Below, in pieces: positions 17,044 through 24,781 of a stretch of DNA of 49,846 nt. This DNA comes from an uncultured Clostridia bacterium (GTDB lineage: Bacteria > Bacillota > Clostridia > UBA1381). The translations under genes were made by a program, and so were the position numbers. Below the pieces are notes generated by a model. That model was not told the origin of the DNA and searched no databases. It was given only the letters and a program-made list of their open reading frames with translations. Every line of letters begins with the position of its first letter. Position 1 is the first letter of the stretch. The DNA is taken from assembly GCA_947631085.1 (NCBI GenBank), contig CANRJY010000015.1:1-49846 (forward strand), written 5' to 3'.

Positions 17044-17124
17044 AGGATAGGTGTCTGAATTTTAGAATTGTATTACAGACGATTAATATAGAATCGTTAA
17101 GCATGATAGGGAGGTGCTGTACCA

Positions 17125-17259
17125 ATGAAAATGACATTTCAGCCGAAGAAGCGTCAGAGAGCCAAAGAGCACGGCTTCAGAAAAAGAATGGCTACGAGAT
17201 CGGGCAGAAAGATTTTAGCTTCGAGAAGACAGAAGGGCAGAAAATCATTAACTGCGTAA
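17125..17259 (+). CDS. rpmH: 50S ribosomal protein L34
   Basis: A 44-residue, very basic protein: [18 protein letters not shown] at the start, then [21 protein letters not shown]-type arginine clusters and a short LTA end. This is the complete bacterial L34, part of the large ribosomal subunit. GGGAGGTG lies ten bases before ATG. It is followed by a hairpin and rnpA, the universal order. dnaA, which usually lies upstream and divergent, is absent here. Confidence 0.97.
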   Translation: MKMTFQPKKRQRAKEHGFRKRMATRSGRKILASRRQKGRKSLTA

Positions 17260-17277
17260 ATTAAGTATTATCTGTAG

Positions 17278-17308
17278 GGCGGCTTGCCTATAAGCCGCCG
17301 TATTTTTT
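17278..17308 (+). terminator. Attenuator/terminator between rpmH and rnpA
   Basis: GGCGGCTT (17278-17285), loop GCCTAT, AAGCCGCC (17292-17299), then GTATTTTTT. It would reduce rnpA transcription relative to rpmH. Confidence 0.75.
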
Positions 17309-17326
17309 ATCGGATGGAGTTAAACC

Positions 17327-17665
17327 ATGAAAAACACCCAAAGCCTGAAGCTTAACAAGGACTTCAGGAGACTCTACGCACGCGGAAAGAGCTGCGTCGG
17401 CGCGTATGTGGTTTTGTACGCGCGCAAAAACAGGCTCGGCGCAAACCGGCTGGGGCTGACCGTTTCAAAATCGACCGGCAAAGCCGTAAAGCGCAACCGT
17501 TTAAAACGTCTTATGCGCGAAAGCTACAGACTTATCGAAAACCGGCTTGAATCCGGCTTTGATTTTATTCTTGTCGCCCGCGCAAGGGCGCTCGGTAAAA
17601 CGCAGGCGCAAATTCAGGCGGACGTAGAGTGCGCGATGAGAAAGCTGGGAGTTATAAAAAATTGA
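17327..17665 (+). CDS. rnpA: Ribonuclease P protein component
   Basis: The 112-residue protein subunit of RNase P, which helps the RNA subunit bind pre-tRNA and cut its 5' leader. The basic family signature is clear: [24 protein letters not shown], of which [14 protein letters not shown] (near 55-68) is the RNR motif. The N-terminal [16 protein letters not shown] is typical. The ATG follows CGGATGGAG. The stop overlaps the TTG start of yidD, giving translational coupling. Confidence 0.96.
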   Translation: MKNTQSLKLNKDFRRLYARGKSCVGAYVVLYARKNRLGANRLGLTVSKSTGKAVKRNRLKRLMRESYRLIENRLESGFDFILVARARALGKTQAQIQADVECAMRKLGVIKN

Positions 17666-17874
17666 AAAGAATTTTTATTGCTTTGATTAAGTTTTACAGA
17701 CACCACATATCGCCGTATAAAGGAGGAGCTTGCTGCCGCTTTATACCAACCTGTTCGGAATACGCTCTTCAGGCGTTTGAGAAATACGGCGCGGCTAAGG
17801 GATTGTATCTGTCGGTGAGAAGAATTTTGAAATGTCACCCGTTCCACAAGGGAGGATACGACCCTCTGCCATAA
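17662..17874 (+). CDS. yidD: Membrane protein insertion efficiency factor YidD
   Basis: A small protein of 70 residues with the family signature: [14 protein letters not shown] and [14 protein letters not shown] at the C-terminus. YidD helps YidC insert proteins into the membrane. I place the start at TTG 17662, overlapping the rnpA stop (TTGA), because the family normally begins right at [11 protein letters not shown]. An ATG at 17629 would add eleven unlikely residues read out of frame within rnpA. Confidence 0.9.
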   Translation: MKRIFIALIKFYRHHISPYKGGACCRFIPTCSEYALQAFEKYGAAKGLYLSVRRILKCHPFHKGGYDPLP

Positions 17875-17900
17875 AACGGGCAGCGGAGAGGAACAGATAG

Positions 17901-18848
17901 ATGTGGGAATATCTCATAACGCGGCCGCTCGGCTGGATAATCCAGCAGATTTATAATCTGGTCGCAAACTATGGCCTCGCTATTATAATCTTCACAATCA
18001 TAGTTAAGCTGATACTGCTGCCGCTTAACATCAGATCTCAGAAGGCCATGAAAAAACAGCAGCAAATACAGCCTATCCTGGCGGAGCTTCAGAAAAAATA
18101 CGCCAACGACCAGGAAAAGCTTCAAAGAGAAATGGTGAAGCTTTACAAGGAAAACAACGTCAGCATGACCGGCGGCTGTCTGCCGACATTTATACAGATG
18201 CCTATTCTTATAGGTCTGTATCAGGTAATCCGTATGCCGCTTTCGTATCTTAAGGGCGTTGACTGGATGACGCAGCCGGTTATCGACAAGGTTTATATGC
18301 TCCGCGACGCTATGGCGGCTTCGATCGGAAACCTTGCGCAGCAGACCGAGGCGGCGCTCGCGAACACGGCGCAGATCCAGCTTTCGAGATGGGCTGAAAT
18401 AGTGAACGGTCCTAACGACCCGTGGGTAATTAACTTCAATTTCCTCGGGCTTGACCTTTCAACGAATCCGTCGAGCGCACTCAATTATATTATGCATCTC
18501 GATTTCAGCCATCCTGAAATTTTGGCGCTCCTGCTTATACCGATTTTCGCGGTGCTTGCGTCGTGGCTGTCGATGAAGATTATGCAGAAGCAGTCGGGGC
18601 AGGATCAAAACAATACTCAGGTAAATCAGACGGCGAAAACAATGAATATGATGATGCCGATAATGACGCTCGTATTCACATTCACTCTGCCCGCGGGTAT
18701 GGGTCTTTACTGGATAGCCAGCTCGCTGATGCAGATCGTACAGCAAATAACACTTAACATGTATTTCGATAAGAAGGGGGATGAAGTTGTTGTCAAACTT
18801 CCCGAATCAAAACAAATCCACGGAACAAAGAGCAAAAAACGTAAATGA
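17901..18848 (+). CDS. yidC: YidC/Oxa1/SpoIIIJ membrane insertase
   Basis: A 315-residue insertase that places proteins into the membrane alone or with SecYEG. The core helices are at about 21-42 (IIIFTIIVKLILLPL), 90-112, 195-212 and 246-290. The arginine in PLNIRSQKAMKK just after the first core helix is the conserved hydrophilic-groove residue. It starts straight into membrane-proximal sequence without a lipoprotein signal, unlike SpoIIIJ of Bacillus but as in many Clostridia. The C-terminus is basic (KSKKRK), which helps ribosome contact. The start is ATG at 17901, after GAGAGGAACAGATAG. The jag start lies inside its 3' end. Confidence 0.95.
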   Translation: MWEYLITRPLGWIIQQIYNLVANYGLAIIIFTIIVKLILLPLNIRSQKAMKKQQQIQPILAELQKKYANDQEKLQREMVKLYKENNVSMTGGCLPTFIQMPILIGLYQVIRMPLSYLKGVDWMTQPVIDKVYMLRDAMAASIGNLAQQTEAALANTAQIQLSRWAEIVNGPNDPWVINFNFLGLDLSTNPSSALNYIMHLDFSHPEILALLLIPIFAVLASWLSMKIMQKQSGQDQNNTQVNQTAKTMNMMMPIMTLVFTFTLPAGMGLYWIASSLMQIVQQITLNMYFDKKGDEVVVKLPESKQIHGTKSKKRK

Positions 18849-19713
18849 CGCGATTGACGCGGCTTTAAAGGAGCTTGGCGCGACCGCTGACGAGGTAGAT
18901 ATAGAGGTTATAGACGAAGGTTCAAAAGGCTTTCTCGGAATCGGTGCGCGCGAAGCGGTTGTAAAGGTAAGCCTAAAAAACCGTCCGGCGGCTTCCGGCG
19001 CGGCAAAATCGGGCGCAGAAAATACAGCGTCCGCAAAACCGGACACAAAGCCGCAAAGCGCTCCGGCAGACGCCGCTTCCATTGAAGCGGACGCCGAAAA
19101 ATTCCTGCGCGACATTTTCGGCGCGATGCAGCTTGACGTGTCCGTATCGGCAAAAATGTCGGATGACAGCTCGCTTTCAATTAATTTGGAGGGAGATAAC
19201 ATGGGTATCGTGATAGGCAAGCGCGGCGACACGCTTGACAGCCTGCAGTATCTCACGTCGCTCGTGGTAAATCACAAAACGGATGATTACATCAAGGTCA
19301 CCATAGACACGGAAAACTACCGCGAGAAGAGAACAGAAGCGCTTTTGGCGCTTTCAAACCGCCTCGCGGACAAGGTTGCAAAAAACGGCAAGAAATTTAC
19401 TCTTGAGCCGATGAATCCGTATGAGAGACGCATTATCCATGCAAACCTCCAGGACGACGAGCGCGTCACCACCTACTCGGTAGGCTCGGAGCCTTACAGA
19501 AAGGTCGTAATCGCTCCCAAGGACGCGAAGCCTTACAAAAAGAATAACCGCAGAAGAAATAATAATCAGCGCCGCCGTGTAAACGACGCGCCGAAGGAGC
19601 CTCCGAAGCCGACGACTCCGCCTCCGACATACAAGGCGGATTTCAAGCCGCAGCAGCACAAGGCGGAATATAAGAGCTTTGAGGATTATTTTGCGCATGA
19701 AAACAACGAATAA
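18781..19713 (+). CDS. jag: Jag/KhpB RNA-binding protein
   Basis: A 310-residue protein with the Jag_N domain (VNDAIDAALKELGATADEVDIEVI, then GSKGFLGIG near 36-50), an Ala/Ser/Pro linker about 65-105, a KH domain (MGIVIGKRGDTLDSLQ near 140-156, GxxG loop GKRG) and an R3H domain (NPYERRIIHANL, R-x3-H). A basic Asn/Arg-rich C-terminal tail follows. KhpB binds RNA with KhpA and influences cell division and wall growth. The start overlaps yidC by 68 bases. AAGAAGGGGG abuts ATG 18781 directly, so TTG 18787 or 18790 may be the true start. Confidence 0.93.
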   Translation: MKLLSNFPNQNKSTEQRAKNVNDAIDAALKELGATADEVDIEVIDEGSKGFLGIGAREAVVKVSLKNRPAASGAAKSGAENTASAKPDTKPQSAPADAASIEADAEKFLRDIFGAMQLDVSVSAKMSDDSSLSINLEGDNMGIVIGKRGDTLDSLQYLTSLVVNHKTDDYIKVTIDTENYREKRTEALLALSNRLADKVAKNGKKFTLEPMNPYERRIIHANLQDDERVTTYSVGSEPYRKVVIAPKDAKPYKKNNRRRNNNQRRRVNDAPKEPPKPTTPPPTYKADFKPQQHKAEYKSFEDYFAHENNE

Positions 19714-19718
19714 AAATG

Positions 19719-19753
19719 AAATCACGAAGGATTATCCGTCCTTCGTGATTTTT
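19719..19753 (+). terminator. Terminator of the rpmH-jag cluster
   Basis: A perfect 13-bp stem AAATCACGAAGGA (19719-19731) with 19739-19751, 7-nt loop, followed by TTTATATT. Confidence 0.88.
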
Positions 19754-19767
19754 ATATTAAATAACAC

Positions 19768-19796
19768 TTGTTAAATGATAAAAAGTGGTGTATAAT
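19768..19796 (+). promoter_or_regulatory. Promoter of the 19829-24126 operon
   Basis: TTGTTA, 17-nt spacer, TATAAT (19791-19796), then TTAGGAGAT before the ATG. Confidence 0.75.
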
Positions 19797-19828
19797 GGTA
19801 TAAAACAATACTTAGGAGATATAGCGAA

Positions 19829-20785
19829 ATGAACAAAAGCGTTAATTTATATGTTGTAGTCCCGTGCTACAACGAGGAGGCGGTGCTTCCGGAAACGTCA
19901 AGGCAGATGATCGCTCTGTTTGACGATATGAAATCGGAGGATTTAATAAACGAAAAAAGCCGCATAATCTTTGTTGACGACGGCTCCAAGGACAAGACAT
20001 GGGAAATAATAGACAGGCTCTCGGATGAGCATGAGGAGATAGGCGGAATTAAGCTCGCGCACAACGCCGGACATCAAAATGCCGTGCTCGCGGGACTTAT
20101 GACCGTTATGGGCGACTGCGACTGCGCGATTTCGATCGATGCGGATCTGCAGGACGATATTCATGTGATTCCCGAAATGGTACAGAAATTTATCGATGGC
20201 TGCGAGATCGTCTACGGTGTGCGCGGCAAGCGCGATACCGACACGGCGTTTAAACGCTCGACAGCTCTGGGATTTTATAAGGTAATGAAAAGCATGGGCG
20301 CGGATATTATCCCGAATCACGCGGATTTTCGGCTGATGTCGCAGAAGGCGCTGATTGAATTCTCGAAATTCCCCGAGCGCAACCTGTTCCTGCGCGGAAT
20401 GGTACCGCTTTTGGGCTTTAAGACCGACTGCGTGTACTATGACAGAAACGAGCGCTTCGCAGGCGAATCGAAATACCCGCTGAAAAAGATGATTTCTTTC
20501 GCGCTCGACGGAATAACGTCGTTCAGCGTAAAGCCGATAAGCTTTATCACAACGCTCGGCTTTATCGTATGCGTGTTCGCGGTCGTTATGGGAGTTTACA
20601 GCGTTGTGCAGAAATTTATGGGACACACGGACGCGGGCTGGGCTTCGCTGATGATGTCGATATGGTTTATCGGCGGCGTACAGCTTATCGCGCTGGGACT
20701 TGTCGGAACGTATATCGGCAAGATCTACAGCGAGGTCAAGCGCCGTCCGAGATTTATAATCGAGGAGTACAAAAATGATTTATGA
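19829..20785 (+). CDS. GT2 family glycosyltransferase (GtrB/DPMS-like)
   Basis: A 318-residue membrane glycosyltransferase that is expected to move a sugar from a nucleotide to undecaprenyl phosphate. The GT-A domain begins YVVVPCYNEEAVLPET. It carries FVDDGSKDKTW (near 49-60), the DADLQDD metal-binding motif (near 107-113), and the R-G sequence FLRGMVPLLGF followed by the acceptor-side R-ERFAGESKYPLKKM. Two C-terminal helices (about 238-262 and 270-298) anchor it. This is the GtrB/Bactoprenol glucosyltransferase layout. First gene of a tight four-gene operon; its end overlaps the next start by 11 bases. The GtrA-like gene at 3069 could be its partner, although they are not adjacent. Confidence 0.9.
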   Translation: MNKSVNLYVVVPCYNEEAVLPETSRQMIALFDDMKSEDLINEKSRIIFVDDGSKDKTWEIIDRLSDEHEEIGGIKLAHNAGHQNAVLAGLMTVMGDCDCAISIDADLQDDIHVIPEMVQKFIDGCEIVYGVRGKRDTDTAFKRSTALGFYKVMKSMGADIIPNHADFRLMSQKALIEFSKFPERNLFLRGMVPLLGFKTDCVYYDRNERFAGESKYPLKKMISFALDGITSFSVKPISFITTLGFIVCVFAVVMGVYSVVQKFMGHTDAGWASLMMSIWFIGGVQLIALGLVGTYIGKIYSEVKRRPRFIIEEYKNDL

Positions 20786-21698
20786 TATTATAATAATCGG
20801 CGGCGGTCCCGCCGGAATGAGCGCCGCGATTTACGCGGGGCGCGGCGGAATGAAAACTCTGCTGCTTGAAAAGCTTGCCTGCGGCGGTCAGGCGGTGAAA
20901 ACGTACGAGGTGGATAACTACCCCGGCTTCGGCGACAACCCGTCGGGCGCGGAGCTTGCGAAGCGCATAGAGGAGCACGCGCGTAAATTCGGCGCGGAGT
21001 TCAAGACCGAAAACGTAAAAGAGATAAGGAACGCGTCAGGACCTATCAAAACGGTTGTGACACGCAGGAACGAGTATCAGACAAGAACGATTATTTTCGC
21101 TCTCGGCGCGTCGCCGAAAAAGCTCGGAGCTAAGGGCGAGGACACATTCGCGGGTGCCGGCGTGTCGTACTGCGCGACATGTGACGGAGCGTTTTTCAAG
21201 GGCAGAGACGCGGTCGTTGTCGGCGGCGGAAATACGGCGTTCGAGGACGCGCTGTATCTCGCGCGGTTCTGCGAAAACGTGTATATTTTAAACAGAAGCA
21301 AGCGCTTCCGCGCCGCCGCTTCGCTTGTCGAGAAGGTCAAAAAGAACACAAAAATCACAATTTATACCGATATTGTCGTTGATTATTTTGACGGGAAACA
21401 GACGCTCGAGCGCGTGTACGTCAAGAACACGGCGACAAACGCGCGTGGATTTATAAACGCGGCGGGCGCGGTGATAGCGATAGGCGTAACGCCCGATTCG
21501 GCTCTCGCGAAGAGCTGCGGCGTTGAAACGTGCGAATTGGGATTTATCAAGACCGATATTTATATGAAAACGAATCTCCCCGGCATATTCGCCGCAGGCG
21601 ACGTGCGGACTACGCCGCTAAGGCAAATAGTAACCGCCGCCTCCGACGGCGCGATTGCCGCGACAAGCGCGGTGAATTATGTCAATGGAGTGATATAA
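20775..21698 (+). CDS. trxB: Thioredoxin reductase-like flavoprotein
   Basis: A 307-residue FAD/NAD(P)H disulfide oxidoreductase. The FAD-binding motif is IIIGGGPAGMSAAIYAGR at 6-23. The redox-active pair is Cys133-Ala-Thr-Cys136. The NAD(P)H-binding motif VVGGGNTAFEDALYLA comes next, and the C-terminal FAD motif GIFAAGDVRTTPLRQIVTAASDG closes the fold. Length and order match TrxB, which reduces thioredoxin. No thioredoxin gene is in the window, so an alternative thiol partner is possible. The ATG lies inside the end of the glycosyltransferase gene. Confidence 0.9.
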   Translation: MIYDIIIIGGGPAGMSAAIYAGRGGMKTLLLEKLACGGQAVKTYEVDNYPGFGDNPSGAELAKRIEEHARKFGAEFKTENVKEIRNASGPIKTVVTRRNEYQTRTIIFALGASPKKLGAKGEDTFAGAGVSYCATCDGAFFKGRDAVVVGGGNTAFEDALYLARFCENVYILNRSKRFRAAASLVEKVKKNTKITIYTDIVVDYFDGKQTLERVYVKNTATNARGFINAAGAVIAIGVTPDSALAKSCGVETCELGFIKTDIYMKTNLPGIFAAGDVRTTPLRQIVTAASDGAIAATSAVNYVNGVI

Positions 21699-21699
21699 A

Positions 21700-22956
21700 A
21701 TGAGCGGGATTTGGATTTTTGGCGTGTTGGTATTCATTGCGGGCGTAATGGCGGCGTCGATTATGTTGATGTGCTCGGAAAACACAAAAAAGAAGCTTGC
21801 GGGCAAAATTATCGCGACGGTTGTCTCGGCTGCCGCAATTGCGGTTTTTACTTTTATTGCCGTAGTGATTGTCGGATTTGCGACGGTCAATCATTTCAAT
21901 ACCGCGAATATGTGTATAACCGCCGTGCTCGGTATCACGCTTGAGCTGATTATAGCCTTTTCGATATGGAAGCTGTGGCGGACAAAGTGGGCGAAAATTG
22001 CGGTTTTGTCTTTGCTCGGCGCGCTCGTTCTCGCGTTTCCCGCGGTCAGATTTTATGACTATTATCAAAACAACGTGCTCACCATGAAGGAAGAAAATGT
22101 TTACGATTACAACCCCGCGCAGAAAAATTCAAAAGCGGTATCGCTCGGCGAGCCTTCGGCGCTCGTATTTGACGAAAACGACGATTTACCGCGCATGAAC
22201 GGCGCGACGGCGCTGTATCCGATTTATGCGTCCTTCGCGAAGGCGGCATATCCCGAAAACGTGTGGCGCGATATGCAATACCTCGACTACGGCGGCAGCG
22301 ATTATGTTTACGAGCTGCTCATAGACGGCTCGTATGATATAGCCTTCGCCGCGTACCCGTCGGAGGAACAGCTTAAAATGGCGAAAGACAGCGGTGTGGA
22401 GCTAAAGTTCACGCCGATAGGCAAGGAAGCGTTTGTATTTTTCGTAAATAAGGCTAACAAGCTTGACGATATCACGATCGACCAAATCAAAGGCATATAT
22501 TCCGGCAAGATTACCGATTGGAGCGAGCTCGGCGTAAAGGGCGGCGCGATCAAGGCGTTCCAGCGCAACAAAAACAGCGGTTCTCAGTCCGCGATCGAAC
22601 GGCTGATGGACGGCACGCCTATCATGAAAGCGCCCGCGGAGGACTATGTTGACATGATGGCGGGAATTATATCAAAGGTGGCTGATTATAAGAATTACCG
22701 CAATTCGATCGGATATTCGTTCCGCTTTTATGCGGCGTCTATGTTCAGAAACAACAGGATAAAGCTCCTCAGCGTAAACGGCGTTTACCCCGACGAGGAA
22801 AATATCCGCAGCGGCGCATACCCGATTGCGAACGATTTCTACGCGGTAACCCGCGCCGACGCGTCGGAGAATACGAAAAAATTGGTAGAATGGGTATTGT
22901 CGGAGCAGGGACAGGAAATTATAGAAAAAATAGGCTATACGCCGATAAGGGAATAA
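21700..22956 (+). CDS. Membrane-anchored PstS-like substrate-binding protein
   Basis: A 418-residue protein. Three transmembrane helices span about 3-25, 31-62 and 68-115. The remainder is a PstS-type periplasmic-binding fold: MNGATALYPIYASFAKAAYP, the glycine/serine ligand loop YGGSDYVYELLIDGSYDIAF, and QIKGIYSGKITDWSELGVKGG, then RNKNSGSQSAIERLM. Phosphate-type ABC binding proteins carry these segments. No Pst permease or ATPase gene is near, and the multi-helix anchor is unusual for a transporter subunit. A sensor or wall-associated phosphate/anion-binding role is possible. It starts one base after the trxB stop. Confidence 0.78.
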   Translation: MSGIWIFGVLVFIAGVMAASIMLMCSENTKKKLAGKIIATVVSAAAIAVFTFIAVVIVGFATVNHFNTANMCITAVLGITLELIIAFSIWKLWRTKWAKIAVLSLLGALVLAFPAVRFYDYYQNNVLTMKEENVYDYNPAQKNSKAVSLGEPSALVFDENDDLPRMNGATALYPIYASFAKAAYPENVWRDMQYLDYGGSDYVYELLIDGSYDIAFAAYPSEEQLKMAKDSGVELKFTPIGKEAFVFFVNKANKLDDITIDQIKGIYSGKITDWSELGVKGGAIKAFQRNKNSGSQSAIERLMDGTPIMKAPAEDYVDMMAGIISKVADYKNYRNSIGYSFRFYAASMFRNNRIKLLSVNGVYPDEENIRSGAYPIANDFYAVTRADASENTKKLVEWVLSEQGQEIIEKIGYTPIRE

Positions 22957-22959
22957 ATC

Positions 22960-24126
22960 ATGAAACTAATAAAAAACGCACATATATTTACAATGGACAG
23001 ATCACGCCGCGAATACGCAAACGGGGCGGTGGTGTTTGATGAGAAAATCGTGTATGTCGGGGAAATGAAGGATTTTTCCGAATATGATATCGACGAGGAA
23101 ATCGACGCTCGGGGTATGTTTGTGATACCCGGTCTTATTGACGCGCACTGTCACCTCGGTATGTTTGAGGACTCGCTCGGGTTCGAGGGCGACGACGGAA
23201 ACGAGGACAGCGATCCCGTTATGCCGCAGCTTCGCGCGATAGACGGGATAAATCCGTTTGACCGAGGCTTCGGGGAGGCGCGCAGCGCCGGAGTTACCTC
23301 GGTCGTGACGGGACCGGGCAGCGCAAATCCGATAGGCGGTCAGTTCGCGGCGATCAAAACGGTAGGCATTTGCGTGGACGATATGATCATAAAAGCTCCC
23401 GCCGCGATGAAGTTCGCGCTCGGTGAAAACCCGAAGGCGGTCTATAACGAGAAGGAACAAGCGCCCGTCACGCGTATGGGTACTATGGCGCTGATACGCG
23501 AGACGCTTATCAAGGCGCGTCGGTATAAAAAGCAGCTTGACGACTACAACGCCGACAGCGAAAATAATGAGCTGCCAGAGTTTGATATAAAATCGGAGTC
23601 GCTTATTCCGGTTTTGAATAAGGAAATACCGGTGAAGATCCACGCGCACCGCGCGGACGATATTTGCAGCGCGATCCGCATAAGCAAGGAATTTGATATA
23701 AACGTCACTATCGAACATTGTTCGGACGGCGACAGAATAGCGGACATACTCGAACGCGAAAAGCTGCCCGTTATGCTGGGACCCACGCTTTCCGACCGAA
23801 GCAAGCCGGAGCTTCAAAATCTGACGTTCGCGACATATAAAAATCTCTCCGACAGAGGAGTACCCGTCGCTATCATAACCGACCATCCCGAAATTACGGT
23901 TGACAATCTTCCGCTGTGCGCCGTGATGGCGGTAAAACACGGTATGGACGCGTATAAGGCACTCGAGGGAATTACGATCACAGCCGCAAAAAACTGCGGC
24001 ATAGCGGACAGAGTAGGAAGTATTGAGATCGGCAAGGACGCGGATCTATGCGTATTCACGAAGCTCCCGACGGAATTTGACGCGCAGTGCGTGAGCGTGT
24101 TCATTGACGGAAATAAGGTAAAATAA
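22960..24126 (+). CDS. Amidohydrolase (imidazolonepropionase-like)
   Basis: A 388-residue metal-dependent hydrolase of the amidohydrolase superfamily (composite-domain group). The first metal motif is IPGLIDAHCHLGMF near 53-66. Further metal ligands are expected at IHAHRADDI (near 227-235), IEHCSDG and ITDHPE (near 308). A beta-strand composite domain frames the barrel (VYVGEMKDF at the start, GKDADLCVF near the end). Closest to proteins annotated as imidazolonepropionase-like; the substrate is unknown, and the absence of hut genes argues against histidine breakdown. It follows the PstS-like gene by three bases and ends at a strong terminator. Confidence 0.85.
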   Translation: MKLIKNAHIFTMDRSRREYANGAVVFDEKIVYVGEMKDFSEYDIDEEIDARGMFVIPGLIDAHCHLGMFEDSLGFEGDDGNEDSDPVMPQLRAIDGINPFDRGFGEARSAGVTSVVTGPGSANPIGGQFAAIKTVGICVDDMIIKAPAAMKFALGENPKAVYNEKEQAPVTRMGTMALIRETLIKARRYKKQLDDYNADSENNELPEFDIKSESLIPVLNKEIPVKIHAHRADDICSAIRISKEFDINVTIEHCSDGDRIADILEREKLPVMLGPTLSDRSKPELQNLTFATYKNLSDRGVPVAIITDHPEITVDNLPLCAVMAVKHGMDAYKALEGITITAAKNCGIADRVGSIEIGKDADLCVFTKLPTEFDAQCVSVFIDGNKVK

Positions 24127-24160
24127 AGGAATACGGCAAAATCCGCCGTATTCCTTTTTT
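24125..24160 (+). terminator. Terminator of the 19829-24126 operon
   Basis: A 13-bp stem AAAGGAATACGGC (24125-24137) with 24145-24157, loop AAAATCC, then TTTTTT overlapping the stem end. The last codon of the amidohydrolase gene overlaps the stem. Confidence 0.9.
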
Positions 24161-24169
24161 ATGTCCGTT

Positions 24170-24400
24170 TTAGCAGCAATTATTATTGTAATTATTGCAC
24201 GGATCGCATGGATCGCACGGGTCGCAGCAGTTGTTGCTCGTTCCGCCGCTTACGCCGCTGTTATTGCAGCAGTTGTTGTTATTGCCGCCGAATATGTTCG
24301 AGTCGCCGCATACGCAGAGCACCAGCGCAACGATGATTATAATCCATATCCAATCGCCGATACCGCCGTTATTGCAGTTGTTCCCTCCGAAAAGTCCCAT
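24170..24400 (-). CDS. Cys/Asn-rich small membrane protein
   Basis: A 76-residue protein starting MGLFGGNNCNNGGIGDW, followed by one hydrophobic helix at about 18-32 (IWIIIIVALVLCVCG). The tail is almost only Asn, Cys, Gly and Asp, with three CDP repeats near 59-67 and a terminal CC. It recalls small YjcZ-like or coat-type peptides of Bacillota, but I cannot assign a family. The cysteine pairs could bind metal or cross-link. AAAGGAGG lies eight bases before the ATG, and this site can be paired by an upstream CCTCC (see 24408-24449). Confidence 0.75.
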   Translation of the reverse strand: MGLFGGNNCNNGGIGDWIWIIIIVALVLCVCGDSNIFGGNNNNCCNNSGVSGGTSNNCCDPCDPCDPCNNYNNNCC

Positions 24401-24407
24401 AAAATAA

Positions 24408-24449
24408 CCTCCTTTAGCATAATTGTAATTTATATTATGCCTTGGGAGG
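24408..24449 (-). promoter_or_regulatory. Hairpin that can hide the ribosome site
   Basis: In the minus-strand leader of the Cys/Asn-rich gene, GGAGG (24412-24408) can pair with CCTCC (24449-24445), and the inner ATTATGC/GCATAAT (24423-24417 with 24440-24434) closes a 7-bp stem with a 10-nt loop. This would block ribosome binding until melted, a layout seen in RNA thermometers and translational switches. Confidence 0.5.
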
Positions 24450-24462
24450 TTAATGTGTTACT

Positions 24463-24765
24463 TTATGTGTGTAAAATCGGGGATTCATTGAATACATATA
24501 CGCCGTCGGGAGTTTTTTCGGTGTAAAGCAGGATTTTCTGCATTCCTCGGCGCGATATTACAGTCATGTAGCCGTTGGTGGTGGCTTCTATCGGAGAATA
24601 GCGCGCGCCCGGGTAGTGGCTGTCAACATAGCGCGAAATCGCGTCGTGCTGTTCCTTGAAGCGCGGCTTGTTGAACAGTCCCTTGCCGTTTATATAGCCG
24701 TATATCCCCGCGACAGCAGCCGCTCCGAGAATCGGGAGCATACTGCCGTTTTTCTTTTTTGCCAT
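24463..24765 (-). CDS. Hypothetical small membrane-anchored protein
   Basis: A 100-residue protein of unknown family. A basic start MAKKKNGSM leads into a short glycine/alanine-rich hydrophobic stretch (PILGAAAVAGIYGYI, about 11-25). The rest is soluble, with RFKEQHDAISRYVDSHYPGA and a beta-rich end (TTNGYMTVISRR). The ATG follows AAAGGGGATTTTCCG. It lies 16 bases after rsmI on the same strand, as the last gene of the mreB-fabZ-trmN-rsmI transcript. Confidence 0.7.
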   Translation of the reverse strand: MAKKKNGSMLPILGAAAVAGIYGYINGKGLFNKPRFKEQHDAISRYVDSHYPGARYSPIEATTNGYMTVISRRGMQKILLYTEKTPDGVYVFNESPILHT

Positions 24766-24781
24766 CGGAAAATCCCCTTTC

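Noticed and set aside
16994..17124. Replication origin next to rpmH
   Set aside because: No DnaA-box cluster or AT-rich unwinding element is seen in this short gap, and dnaA is absent.
23002..23940. 312-codon minus-strand ORF opposite the amidohydrolase gene
   Set aside because: It lies wholly inside a well-supported plus-strand gene, has no ribosome site and no family features; high GC at third codon positions opens such frames.
24161..24526. 121-codon plus-strand ORF rich in Ile, Ala and Val
   Set aside because: It is the complement of the Cys/Asn-rich gene, which has the proper ribosome site; the repeated GCx/GTx codons explain the open frame.
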